From Siphonodentalium dalli (taxonomy: Eukaryota; Mollusca; Scaphopoda; Gadilida; Siphonodentaliidae), in assembly GCA_032622095.1 (NCBI GenBank), contig CP136065.1:68167675-68231674 (forward strand): a stretch of 64,000 nucleotides of DNA, given 5' to 3'. The notes beneath the pieces were generated by a model. It was not told where the DNA came from. It worked only from the letters and a program-made list of their open reading frames with translations, and did not search any database. Shown one piece after another: positions 43,905 through 56,009 of this stretch; position 1 is the stretch's first letter, and every line of letters begins with the position of its first letter. A program made the position numbers and the translations under genes.

Positions 43905-44445
43905 ACCATTAAGAATAATGTTATTCGCCACCCCCCCCCCACCCCCCATCAAATTCCGATCACAGAGATGTGTCCGAAATATACCTCTAAGCCTAGAGAA
44001 TGTGCACCTGCGATGCAATGGACGCCTAATATAATACAAATATCCTTACATCTAATGCACAAGAAAATAATCTGACACCAAGTTTTATGTACCCCTTGCC
44101 CAACCTCCTAAAATCCTCAATCAGTTATGCAACATCGCATCCCCTCCCCCATCACCTGATATACAGATCACATAATTTTGAGCGAAAATATGCTTCTAGA
44201 TCGTATTTGAAGTTCCAGTGTTAGATAAAAAGCATGTTATGCACCCCCCTTTCCCATATTGCATCCCAACCTACAGCCTGTTGGGTAAGGACTGCAAATC
44301 ATTATTCCCGATGCTAGAGATGGTCATACTCCCTGTATGTGGAGCAAATAAAGAAAATATATAAACGCTATTCGCCACCCGGGTGGCGAATAGCGATTCC
44401 TATGTAATATGGCTATTCGCCACCGGGTGGCAAATAGCCACTGCC
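43905..44445 (-). mobile_element. Family B repeat, copy 2 (inverted)
   Basis: Read on the minus strand it has the same order as 18985-19547: GGCAGTGGCTATTTGCCACC, two palindromes, the ~400 bp body, a C/G run and GTGGCGAATAACATTATTCT. The 30-base perfect palindrome at 44366-44395 (CGCTATTCGCCACCC and its complement) is intact here. It has only one minisatellite unit end, whereas copy 1 has a ten-unit array. Confidence 0.8.
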
Positions 44446-44920
44446 TTGTTGAATATTGTATTTTATATAATAACATGTTATCATATGTGTATTTGCTAGG
44501 GTGCTTCCAGTAGTAATATGGGATACAAATTCTCCCGACCGCGAGTTGTGAACAGTGATTACAGTTTAACACAAGTTGATAATCATTCATATATAATTCT
44601 TACAATAATGTGCAGTACGTGTCAATCCTTGTTATATTCTTCCATCTCAACTTTCGATAGTCATAGTTTGTGACTCGAGATTCTAAATTGAATTATGTAT
44701 TCGGATAAATGGCATGGGAGCTCAGTTAAATAGTTGTTACCGTTTCGGAGAAGGACTTCTCAGTATAAAGAGCCCCGCGATGTGGTTGACACGCTTGTAA
44801 CCCACTTGTCAATCAGAGCATTCTAAATAAATGGCCTCATGCACGGCTAATTGCCCCAATGTCAGCCACTTGAAATTTAGGCCCGATTCATGTAATGTAC
44901 ACTGTATATAGATAGGATCA
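44446..44920. other. Stretch without supported features
   Basis: Nothing recognised. Confidence 0.45.
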
Positions 44921-45057
44921 ACAACTCGTCCCCAGTTTATAGCGGAATTTACAAAACGAGTCCAGTAAATTAGGTCTAGGCCGAGCCTAGGGCGAGGTCC
45001 AGACCTAATTTACTGGACGAGTTTTGTAAATCCCGCTATAAACTGGGGACGAGTTGT
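44921..45057. repeat. 137 bp near-perfect palindrome
   Basis: The left arm ACAACTCGTCCCCAGTTTAT and the right arm ending ATAAACTGGGGACGAGTTGT are exact complements. The inner arms share GTCCAGTAAATTAGGTCT. The centre is TAGGCCGAGCCTAGGG-like. Confidence 0.92.
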
Positions 45058-46086
45058 AGATTTTAGTTATTACATGATCCAAAACCTCGACAAAACATAC
45101 TTAAATCAACAAATGGGATGCGAAACTAACATCGGCTTATATGAGGCATGTGACGACGTTTCAAGTAACTATACGTTGTTTGTCCGCGTAAAGAAAAAGT
45201 CCCAGATAAATAATGACACTTTGGATTATTTAATGGCGTATATTTAATGACATAACTTTTCAACTCTTCATTCCTTATAGTTCGTCGGAAAGTATATTGG
45301 AAGCCATATATAATTTTTTAGCGTACGAAATGTAAAGAGACGACACACCGGAAGTCAATGGTCACATGGCAGTATTTCCTGTTATTAAATGAACGTTCAA
45401 TTTATAGAATGAGTTTTTGAATGAAATCAGGGTAGGATCATGCATGCAATAAATATATAGTATCCATCCCAGTTTGTTTTCGAGAACTGTATCACTATCG
45501 TGTAGTATCCAAATAAAGCGATACATACTTGTTGTTATATCTGACCACTCGTTTGCAATAACCTTGATCAATAGGAGATAGTTCAAGCATCTAATATGTA
45601 TGACACATGGTGTTCTATCGTATACCATGCAGCTGGGTTTGCACATTTTCATGCCTAATATCAGTTTTGCAGAACTTCAAATTTAGCCTCTCAATTGTTT
45701 TCAGGGTTTCGTCGCTTATATCCCACTTTCGTATAGGAGATTGGTCCACCAAAAAGGCACACACTTATAACAACCTAAACCACCCTGGATTATGAACCAC
45801 ATCCCGATATAAGTGAAATATAAGATTAAGATAACAAATATGTTACGATGTTAGAAACTGTCATGGTAATGCTAAACAGATATAATAGAACGGAACGTGC
45901 CAAATGCAAACCTGCATAAATGTATTTCAAACTCTGAAACCGGATAACCGCGGCTATGATACATAAGTGATGATGTGTCATTTGTCCATGCTGGTGAGGG
46001 GTTGATAATCAACGGCTTGTATATTGGCGGGGGAGGGCAGCATAGTGATTATAAGATGGGCGGGATGGATAATTTGTTTGTATTAC
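45058..46086. other. Possible intron of the 46.1-46.4 kb gene
   Basis: If the exon at 46087-46381 is real this is its downstream intron. A frame at 45654-45362 (minus) follows an AG at 45655-45656 in the matching splice phase and reads KMCKPSCMVYDRTPC. The acceptor lacks a pyrimidine tract, so I do not call it. Confidence 0.25.
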
Positions 46087-46381
46087 CTTTGAAAACCATG
46101 GCGCTCGATTGTGAGCCGCTGAAGCTAGTCGTGCTCATGTAACACAGCCCGTTTCCTCCATTGAATGAAAACGCTTGACAGTCTTGTGTTCTTGTGCATA
46201 TGGCGGCACAAGTAAGTCTCGAGCGACTCGCTGTTTGAGACATGGTTGAAGAAATGGCGTTGGTCTGTATGGTAACGAAATGTTTTTCGATAATTGCAAA
46301 TGTGAACGAACAGCAAACTAATATATAGCAACTCAAAAACAACACAGTGGCGTTATGCAAGTTATTTATCCGGTCAGCCAT
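46087..46381 (-). CDS. First exon of a secreted or membrane PAN/apple-like protein
   Basis: The minus strand opens at ATG 46381 (an upstream in-frame ATG at 46411 is possible). Residues 1-29 have a hydrophobic core (TVLFLSCYILVCCSFTFA) like a signal peptide or signal anchor. Residues about 55-85 read SRLTCAAICTRTQDCQAFSF and GLCYMS, the spacing of cysteines in PAN/apple-like modules of invertebrate secreted lectin-type proteins. The frame reaches MVFK and meets AAAG|GTAATA at 46087/46086, a good splice donor in phase 1. Later exons are not identified. Function beyond extracellular recognition cannot be stated. No repeat overlaps it. Confidence 0.6.
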
Positions 46382-46411
46382 AATGCTATTTGGAATTTGA
46401 ATGATCCTCAA

Positions 46412-49400
46412 ATTAATATAGCATTCTGCAACACAACTATAATTATATCGTTCTCAGCCAAATTCAACAATGTAAATCCAACGTTTCTATCATCTTTGAT
46501 ATCTTCTCTAACATAAACGGTAGCATTCACAAAGAGCAGAACGACGTTATGGTACGGGAGAGGTTGTCAATGTGCGCAGATATGACACAAGTCGATACGG
46601 GTAACTAGGACACAATACCTCCAGGACATCGATTGAAATAACACAGATATGAGAATTTGCTCGCGATAACGGCTACATCTTTATTTACCATAGTATATAT
46701 ATATTGCAATTCAGTTGTACGACGAAATATTAATGCAGCACTTGAAATTGTATCTAGTCACAACAGTTCTCGCATTCCCGTTGTCAGTTACATCATGTTA
46801 AATATAATATGTCACCTAGCATTCAAATTGCAGACCTATAAAGTAATATGTTAGTCAAGAAGTTCAAGGACAATCGGGTACAATAGTGTACAATAGATAA
46901 TGAAAAATCCAAGGTTAAGAAGCCATTTTATAAATACTTGATGATATTGAGTAACACATGCCTATTTATTGATACATCAGAATGTTTTGTTCGGAATTTC
47001 GTTGACAACATGATATTTCCCTTCCACATATGCAACATTTAATAGCAAACAAAATAAATATATATATATATCTTTATGAGCTTGTTGGTACCAAACTTGA
47101 TGGCAAATTGTCATTGTGTTCATTTTCGAACGCTCGGTACCTCTGGCCTTAGAGAATACATAATAACAAGCTGAATTCCACAGTTTAAAGGGTACTATAC
47201 CCTAAATTTAGTCATTCATGGGACCATCTGCTTTTATACTCAAAAGAATATAAGCAACACATTAATGGATTTGAGCCATGTATTAGTGCAAAATACACTA
47301 CATAATACAGTCTCTGCACAATGCAAGCAACGTTGTAATTATAATAACAAAATTATGTATGATTGAAATCAATGGCGGATTAAGTGTGCAGTACTCCGTT
47401 AATACCTCAAATATATGTGGAAGTGCCACTAACCTTACGAGAATAAGAAATGTCTAAATATTGGGGATAGAGTTAACATAGTGGTCATTGTTCACACTTC
47501 CCTCCAAATTATGAACATAATATTACCTGTAATATGTACCAGATAGTTACATCTTTCAGCGATTTCAGCTTTTTTGGTGTGCGGTCATGACATTACTCGT
47601 GTTTGGAAGGTCAAATGTCAACGCAGGATGCAAATTACGCATTTCGCCTCATCTCATCTAGACACAATTATATCATAATTATTTCAGGTGAACTACATTA
47701 ACGTAGAATTGTTTTAGTATGGACTGGTATCTCTGGACCAGGACAATTGTCAAATATACCTAGCATGTAATATCAGAGCTCATTAATGGTGTTGATATAC
47801 GACTTACGTCCAATTGAAAAACGACATTAATAACCACAACTTGTCCTGTTATTCTTAAGACAGTTTGTTTTAATCGAGATAATAGCTGGTGTTGTGGACA
47901 TATTACTAGTTACGCTGCAGCCACTGTTACCTTTGGGTGCTACGGTGTAAACTTCATTGGTCCCTATTACTTCTGACACGATCATGATTACATGTTATTG
48001 CGGTTGGTATACACATACTATTATAATGATATATTGCTATGTATGTGCACTTGTCATCAATCGGTTCGGGCAGTTGAGTTAAAGTGTCAGCTTTATCACA
48101 TCTGATGTCAGTGCAGTTTCGCAGTGATGAAGAGCACCTTTATAATTTTACACGATCTATGCACGACTTCGGCCCAATTTTAGAAACAAAAAGGATACGT
48201 CCTCACTTTTGGACGGCTATTGGGTGGTACCGCACGAATGTGAAATAATTTCGTGGTGGCCACTCTACACATGCATGGCAACATAGCCCATTAAGCATTT
48301 AACATCGAAAAGTGTTATTTTGCCCCCCCCCCCCCATTTACCATGCGCGATCCCTACACCCAAACAGTAATGAACTGCTGCACCACGACGGTATCTTTAT
48401 AAGGTCCCTATATCGTGGACATGATTTGTTTTATTCATGTTGACGCCCTTTCACTAACCTTAACGCTGACTCGGCGGCTCCACTTAGGAACATGTATCAC
48501 TAACCCAACAGTCAACCAATATCTGTATCTGGTTTGAATTGTGGTAGGTCGTCCAACAAACTTATGAAAAATGACCTGTGACAAGGAACGTTTATGGTTT
48601 CCTTGCTCATTAACGGCAAATAAAATTCAAGATGCATAATCCGAATTAACGCTTCTAAATTACTTTTTCTATGGCTTCGGGGGTAACTAATATTTTATTC
48701 GAGCCGAGGAACCTACCAATCAAAGCTCAGAGTTATCAGATATCGATGTTTGAAATATGTTATTTTTCACAACCTGGAATATTTGGCGGCCTGGTAAATA
48801 TTCGACGAATGCCGACCGACATACTCTCGATACCAATTAAGTTGAACACAATGTTGATGCATGTATATAAAACTTTTTGGGCAATGTTATACTATATTTG
48901 ATTGTGTTTAGCATTATGTTTTGGCAATTAATCGATTCTGATAACTGAAGCGGCATTTCAATAAATGTTGTTTTTGGAATCTGAAGATATGGGGATAATC
49001 GAATCGGATTAAGTACCTTTAAATATAGTTTCTAATATGTAATTTGTATGGATATTCTCCTCGTTTATAATATTGTTGATGTGCAATGTGAGCCTCGTGA
49101 TGTGAATGTGACGAGATGTGACATGTGACGCACGGCACTGATTGCCATTGATTTTCGAGTTTTGTTATCGCACAAAAAATCCTACATATCTCTCGCATAC
49201 CAGCTCATGTTCGATTCGTCACTCTCACATGTTTGTTAGAGCTTCACAGGCTTTAAAAACATGAGAACAAGTTACCCAGATCATGGAAATATATTTGTAC
49301 CGGCTCTATAAAACTGATTATGAAAATTTGATCTGTGGACAGAATGCGGATGAATACCATTCTGAGAAGTCCAGTTGCAGCCGCTTTAGTTTGTTTAACA

Positions 49401-49437
49401 TATCTATTTTGACCAAATAGATGCAGCACACGTTAGT
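46412..49437. other. 3 kb stretch without supported genes
   Basis: This would include the promoter side of the 46.1-46.4 kb exon. A (TA)n run lies near 47062. A C run lies at 48323-48335. Only short open frames are seen (e.g. 48671-48901 plus) with no recognised motif. I see no repeat family. Confidence 0.45.
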
Positions 49438-49525
49438 GATTGATTGATTGGGCTTTAATGTCACGTTCAGCAACTAAGGCCATACCCCGATCTTGCCAGT
49501 TTAGTGGTGGAGGAAATCCGCACAC
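49438..49525 (+). repeat. SINE-like fragment
   Basis: GATTGATTGGGCTTTAATGT, CAACTAAGGCCATACCCCGA and TTTAGTGGTGGAGGAAATCC resemble a dispersed repeat found often in mollusc genomes (known to me by its GGGxTTTAAxGTC...AAGGCCATA core). No tRNA head is present here. Confidence 0.45.
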
Positions 49526-49854
49526 TTACGGCTAATCTAACAGTTATTTCAATGACTTATATTTACATACTAAGTGTGATTATCGCTAAATCCAGCATTA
49601 TGATTGGGTCGGCGCCCACGTGGCTAGTTGCAATTATTTCTCGGTTTTGGAAAGACGAACGCGTAATGTTTTGGGCGCATTTGGACTCGCGCAGGATTGA
49701 CTTAATAAATCATCGGGTTTCAATATAAAGAGAAATTGTTCCTGTTGACTTTTGCCAAGGGTGCTATGGGATATTTTGGGCTGGTTTTGTCACGATACAC
49801 TTTTCGATTTAAATACATTTACAAAAGTGGCTTTTTTCGCTAAATGTATATAAA

Positions 49855-50017
49855 TATAAGGATTAACTGTCATGTGGACTGTTTTTATGGAAATGTAACC
49901 GTGAGGTAAGTGGTCATAACTTGTATGTAAAACCCTTCGGGTTTTACACAAGTTATGACCACTAACCTCACGGTTACATCTCCATAAAAACAGTCCACAT
50001 GACAGTTAATCCTTATA
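49855..50017. repeat. 163 bp near-perfect palindrome centred on CCCTTCGGG
   Basis: TATAAGGATTAACTGTCATG and its complement bound the structure. The centre is GTAAAACCC-TTC-GGGTTTTAC. Mismatches are few. It is probably a foldback element with the same centre as the 14991-15128 hairpin, although the outer arms differ. Confidence 0.9.
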
Positions 50018-51040
50018 TAAACTCGTCAACCATGCGCGGCAAACTACCGGTCATCGGCGGGTAACTGGCAACTCCACCAGATACTGATTTCGATGGAAAC
50101 ATGTGGATTTTAACCATTATCGACAGCGCTGGAGGGCGAAACGGCTTGGAGATGTACCCCTAGCCGATTGAGCCACTGGGGCCCCCATATAAGTACAAAA
50201 TATAATAACATGAAATAATTTGAATGATTTACCTCACAAAAATGTATTGACTCTCCATTCGATGTCACAATGCTCATGTTTAATGGTGTGGCTGTCTTAT
50301 AAACTAGTCCCGGTACTTGCAAAATCGCCGCTACTATACACACCGAAAAAGGTAGGTAGGTGGAAATGTTCAATGTTGGTCAAGTATAAAAATGTGTACT
50401 CAACATCCTCTATAATATATCTCAACACAACTGTTAGAAGAAAACGTCGATTGCTTAGGATTTAGCAGCATTAACATTATTGATTTTGTTTTCGTAAATA
50501 TGTTCAAGTATGAACACGACCAGTAGGTCGATGACTGGCAAACAGAGGATCCAGAACGTCCGCTACCAAGAGGACTCAACAAGGGACACCAAAACACTAA
50601 AGAAAAACAAGTGCGCAACTAGTTGTTCTTGTTTTTGAGAAGAGACATCTGTATTGGCGAACGTGTACAAGTACGTGATGCTTGTAAAATATTGAGAGTC
50701 ACTCATCTCTATTCCCATCGATTTCATACATAAACTGCTCTCTACGATTCCGACCAAAGCGGTGTCTTGCCGAAGCGTCCATTACAAATGCCTTCGCGGT
50801 GAGCATAAGTGATGAATAAAATCAACTATTTTACAAAACCAGCATTCATAGAAAGGACATGAAAGTAAATAAATATATATTGATAATTGTCCAACGACGA
50901 GAACTCGCATGTTAAATCCATTGCTGTGTAAACAGTATTAGTATAGTATTATCAGCGCATGTGTACACGAATTTGGCTGAATATGTGTACACGTACGTCC
51001 TTTACCAATGCCAAATAATATCCCGTAGCCCCAACTGTTA
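50018..51040. other. Stretch with weak exon-like frames
   Basis: The minus-strand frame around 50326-50244 (ILQVPGLVYKTATPLNMSIV) lies between a pyrimidine-rich CCTTTTTCGGTGTGTATAG and a GAG|GTAAAT donor and could be a small exon. No family is recognised. Nothing else is supported. Confidence 0.25.
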
Positions 51041-51440
51041 TGCTGCACCGACCCCACTCCTAACTCGGATGTTGTCAGTTAGGAATGTCTAAACCCTATA
51101 TTGCATTATATAAATATGTCGTATCACGGAGATGACTATAAGTATTGTGAAGTCCGCGACACTTTTAGCAACGTTGGTTCCCTTTGCCTGACCTTCATCC
51201 CTGACTTGGACACAACCATTTTGGAAACTATACACGATTTCAGTTATCCTATCGTGGAGACGCCTGTATATATTTATATGAATGTGCTATGGATCATTAT
51301 GTTCACCATACATGGCTAGCATGGTGCCACATCTGTAGAGATCGGCAACAATAAACGTTTTTATTAACTTTGGCGCACACCCCAAACCCCATTCCTAACT
51401 CGCTCCGTATACCTTTAACGACACAATCTAGCTTAAATCA
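51041..51440 (+). repeat. Diverged family C internal units
   Basis: Blocks such as ACTCCTAACTCGGATGTTGT, TCGTATCACGGAGATGACTA, CATCCCTGACTTGGACACAA and ATCCTATCGTGGAGACG match the unit order of family C with many changes. Confidence 0.5.
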
Positions 51441-52000
51441 AGGCACATACCCGCGTAAAACGCATCCGATTCACGTATGCGAAAGTCGCACCGTCTTCGT
51501 CGACTACCAACATATGATTTTCAATTGACCTGCGACAACGATTATTTGATACGACAATCGGATGCGAATAACTCATACTACCAACATTTTGGTAGTATGT
51601 GTCATCGGATACGATTTTCGTATCCGAATAATCAAGACATTCCTGTTATGACGTAATATTGGACATGCCTCTCCCTGTTCACCAGCAATCACAGATGCAA
51701 CAGCAACCGCAGATGCAGTTCGGTTTCGATTCACAACCAACAACACATTCGCTATATAATATGGGACGGCATGTGCACTCAATGTCACAAAGTTCAAGTG
51801 AACCTATTTGATACAACATTTGATTACCGATTCGGTGCGTATAGCTAACGTGTAGAAAAAACTGAGAATTCCTACTGCACTATTTGGTAGTTTGAATGAG
51901 TTCCATATTCAGGTAATTTTGTATTAGTTTAGGCTGAAGCTTCAAATGAAAGCATTTGTGAAACATTTTAGAAGTTTTCACACCCGGTTTAAAGGATCTT
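51441..52000. other. Stretch with a short inverted pair
   Basis: Around 51548-51640 there is ACGACAATCGGATGCGAATA against TCGGATACGATTTTCGTATCCGAATA and a CTACCAACATTTTGGTAG palindrome. No gene is supported. Confidence 0.4.
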
Positions 52001-52002
52001 CA

Positions 52003-54087
52003 CACTGTTAGAGAACAGTGTCGGTTTGACGGTGTCGGACCGCCGTAATCCGACTGTCCCATACGGTTTCATCAGTTACACGATGAATCACCGTTGTTTT
52101 ATGCGCCCTGAAAATGGTCTGTTAAAATTGTGCGTGATTACAAGTTCATGCCGTCAAAATTCAACAGTATATTTATCGGCGACCAAATTATATACGACAG
52201 TGACTCCGTAAAGTATGACTGAATCTGACTCTGCTGATATTAAATACTTGTTATTATCTGTTTCTATTCTGTTCAATGATCCGGTATATTCATTCTGTGC
52301 AATGCATTCCGGATACTTCTTGTCTTGTGTCCGTAATTAAATTACGTTATTCGCATGTACCGCTATCTTTATCACTCACGAATTTTATTTTGTCATTTTG
52401 CAATGTCATCGCCGGCGCTGTACACACTATTGTTTTTTTTGGGGGGGGGATGTGACATATACAGTTGTGGACTAATGTTAATACTGTCTGACTTCGGTTC
52501 CTATGTGAACGGACACGTTCTAAATCTGCGAAATCGGCTTAATCATTGATATTTTTCACTAAATTGTGACTACTGGGTTGTCTTCGAGGATACGGAGTAT
52601 TCTATTCGGCTATGACTTTACTTCATTCGTCTCAGTGTTCATGTTGACATTAACAGTGCTTTGATTATCACAACACAGATTAATTTACTTACACGATGTT
52701 ACATGTAGACGCGCTAGAATAATTCATAAGGGGTTCTATGTCAACCACTAGTGCCAATAATATCAACAACAACTATTCAACAGGTAGTATTGCTATTAGA
52801 ATGTTGACAGTGTTGCCAGGTTTTTAACTTGACCATTCAATCCATTTGCCAGTGTTCTGAGTTTCGAAGCACACATGTGTACATTTACACAAGGATATAC
52901 TGTGCGCACCAGAGTAATTCACAAGAGCTTCGATGTCAACAACAGCACAATAAAGAATGAACTGATGCCGCGCAGTTATGAGTGATTACAAATCCGATTC
53001 ATCCCATATTCATCAATTTTCATTGAAACTTGCGGATATGAGACATTGTTGTCATTCGCCATGTTGTCGCCAAGTTATTACGACAATTTACGGTCCGGGA
53101 GTATCTAGTATACACAGTTTGATGAGTCATGCTATCAAATGTCATCGAGAAATGTAGGACTATAGGAGAACTTTGTCGCCAAATCATCATGCACAATTAT
53201 TACGGGCTTTGCTGTTGTCTTGAAAGTTTCAATCAAAATTAGCCGTTACTGATATATTGTGATGTACGCATTCCCCTGTTAAAACAAAAACTGTGTTTAC
53301 AGGTGACTGGACAATTTCACGCCTTGCATGTTACCAAATAGTATGCTATTAAGATGTTTTACTTTTACATTTACATAAATTAGAATTTTAACTGTGATAC
53401 ATGTAGCCTTCTTCCTTTATGTCTTATAAGGGCATGTCCGATTCACATATTTTAAAATGATCGCTGAAGGGTGGGCTTTTCATCTATTATCGTCTTTTAT
53501 TTACAGCCATATTTCTACAGTATAGTCAGTGAAATGTGAACACATCACATTTGCGCAGCCTTCGTCCGGAGTAAATTCCACGAGGCTGATAACATATTTC
53601 ATCCTCTTCAAACTTCAAAGTTTTGACTGCCAATATACGCATTGAGGATTTAAGTTTCATCAAACTGTGATCGCAATAGAAGAACTAAGATGTATTTTTC
53701 AGTTATGAATTATAGTAACTTCGACCATTCTAAAATACGAATCGGAATGCCTACCGGGAAATCACATTGTCACCACGGGCTAATTCTAGCGTAATTTTAG
53801 CAAACTATAAGCAAACAATTGGTGTCGACCCGATGAAAATACCATTCGTCTGACCGTTATTAGATACGGTCTTGATATTAATTAAACGGTGTTGAACCGT
53901 AAAAAAATATAACGGACTGACCGTTACTGGTTACTACTGACCGTTACTGGTTACATTCTGCCAGTTACTGAAACAAAATTGTACCGTGGAACATGCTACA
54001 GCCTGACCGTATGTTTAATGGTCCAAGGTTGGCAGCGATGCTGCGCCGTATGACACCGTTAAAATTACGGGGATTTTTCTAACAGTG
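52003..54087 (-). mobile_element. Family A nonautonomous DNA transposon, copy 2 (inverted)
   Basis: The element begins CACTGTTAGAGAACAGTG and ends TTTTTCTAACAGTG, flanked by CA at 52001-52002 and 54088-54089. On the minus strand it follows copy 1 from end to end. Shared landmarks are TGACCGTATGTTTAATGGTC near 54003, GGAGAACTTTGTCGCC near 53165 and CAACAGTATATTTATCGGCG near 52162. It lacks the 495 bp MITE of copy 1. No transposase frame. Confidence 0.85.
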
Positions 54088-54193
54088 CATGGCTGTTTGT
54101 TGATAATTTTGTGGAATTCTCAAAATATAAACTTATCTTATACATACTTTTTATGGCCAGCCTTTGTCGGGGACATAAGACTTCTCTCACATT

Positions 54194-54470
54194 TGTTCGG
54201 CTTCTCGTTATGGCTGGTGTAATGAGATGAAACACCTGGGCAAATGTTCTCGGTTCAATCTGAAGTACTCTACAAAGCGTTCTTCGTCATTATACAGATC
54301 CCTGATTATCAGTTTCTGAAAGGCCCCTTGCACTTTCCGTTTCTTAACAATATCATGCTCCCACATTCGTCTGTTCTTTCTCATGCGAAGGTGCTGGTAA
54401 ACCAAGAGGAGGAAAAACTATTCATCACTTGATGAAGACTCATCAGTCGATGATGACATCTTGGAGAATG
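54194..54470 (-). pseudogene. Harbinger-type transposase N-terminal remnant
   Basis: The minus-strand reading is VYQHLRMRKNRRMWEHDIVK then QKLIIRDLYNDEERFVEYFR and MSxxxF-like LNREHL. The RRMWVHDI...F..YFRM pattern is the usual N-terminal block of PIF/Harbinger transposases and HARBI1-like proteins. An in-frame stop precedes it (near 54420, after SSSSDE), and nothing of the DDE domain follows. It abuts the family A copy. Confidence 0.75.
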
Positions 54471-54554
54471 ATTCGTCACGCATGTGACAGGTACACATAC
54501 CTGCGTTATTATCGTATCGTTTTCGTGCGTTAATTCGCATACGTTTTATACAGG

Positions 54555-55523
54555 CAGTGTTCGCGCTGGACCGAAAAAAACTTTAGCCAAAAGTTTAGCC
54601 AAATGAAAATTTCATTAGCCAAATGAACAAAACTTTAGCCAAATGTTTTTTAGCCAAATTAAAAAAAACTATGGCCAAATTAAATCATCGTTTTCTGGTC
54701 GGTTCACAATTAATGACTAAAACGTAAAATCTAACAGGCACAGGTAAAATACAAAATAATTTTACTAATTTTGATGAACTAGAAATATTTGTTTATCTAT
54801 CATTTATTAAAAATTTATCAATCTTTATGTGAAAGAGTGATTGGGGGGGGGGGGGTGGGTAACCCGGGATTGTCCTTCTTATAATGTCATTAATTTTTTG
54901 TTTTATACCAATATCTTTTTTTAAATCATTAAATGTTAATTATCCTTGCGAAAATATTTAAGTGACATCTGGAAACTAATAACTTAATATTGTTACGCCA
55001 TTATCAAATTGCAATCTGTCATAAAAGCATGCATATTATTTTGAATGTATCGGTATTGACGACAAATAGCCACAAAATATCTGTCGTGATTCACATTTGG
55101 CTTATTAAGCTATTGTCTTACACTTGGTGCTCATAAACCTTGGCCGTCATAAATACAATGTCATCATAAACATGCATTGTGCAGGAGTCCCGTGAGTGAC
55201 CAGACAGACAATGGGGGATTAGCGGATTAAATGTAAAATAATAATTTGTTGCTGTTTCGTGCAGAGTGACGGGTTTCCCTTTGTACTGTCCGCGATCGGG
55301 TTTCCCTTTGTACAGTCGGCGATATATTCCCACTTACGATGTTTTCGGACTAGATCGTTCACATCACAAAATTGAAAACCCACTTGCCAAAAATTCATGC
55401 TTTCAGTCTCCATTTGGGGTCAAAAAAGATTTAGCCAAAAGTTTAGCCAAATGAAATTTTTATTAGCCAAATTCAAAAAATATTAGCCATTAGCTAATTT
55501 GGCTACCGACAGCGCGAACACTG
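54555..55523. mobile_element. hAT-type MITE with TTAGCCAAA repeats
   Basis: The ends CAGTGTTCGCGCTGG and CAGCGCGAACACTG are inverted and flanked by an identical 8-bp TATACAGG at 54547-54554 and 55524-55531. Subterminal TTTAGCCAAA words repeat at 54585-54680 and 55429-55495. The interior (969 bp total) has a G run at 54842 and only short frames, so it is nonautonomous. Confidence 0.92.
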
Positions 55524-55531
55524 TATACAGG

Positions 55532-56009
55532 TATGTGTTTCTAGCTTTACGCTAGATACACTTACCTGCGTATTATCGTATGCGTTTATTCTTATCCGAA
55601 TTTACGCACGAAAATACGGTGGCTGGTTTAGGACATGTGAATTATTTTTTATTTCGTGACCACGAAATACTAATTCGTGGCACGAAATAACTAATTCATG
55701 GCCACGAAATAAGTAATTGTGATATACGATCGTCAGTCCCATTTTTGTAATGGAAGCGGATTGAGCTGATCTGGTTGTTCTTGTCCACCACCTTGGCATG
55801 AGCAACGGCGATATGAGTTAAAGGGTGTTGTATGGTGGCCCGTAAACAAATTAAGTAATCACTCCTTTCACCAACCCGATCCAAAGTTGCCACCGTCCAG
55901 GGGTGGGGTCACATAGGGCACCCACGACATTCAGTATATCTTGGGGGCCACCCTACAACACCCATTATACCACAACAAACGGTTAAGGGGTCGAGAAATT
56001 GTATATGTG
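55532..56009. other. Stretch with a CACGAAATAA palindromic microrepeat
   Basis: At about 55655-55715 the words ACGAAATAACTAATTC and GTGGCCACGAAATAA alternate. CTGCGTATTATCGTATGCG at 55566 resembles 54503-54545 on the other side of the hAT MITE. No gene is seen. Confidence 0.5.
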
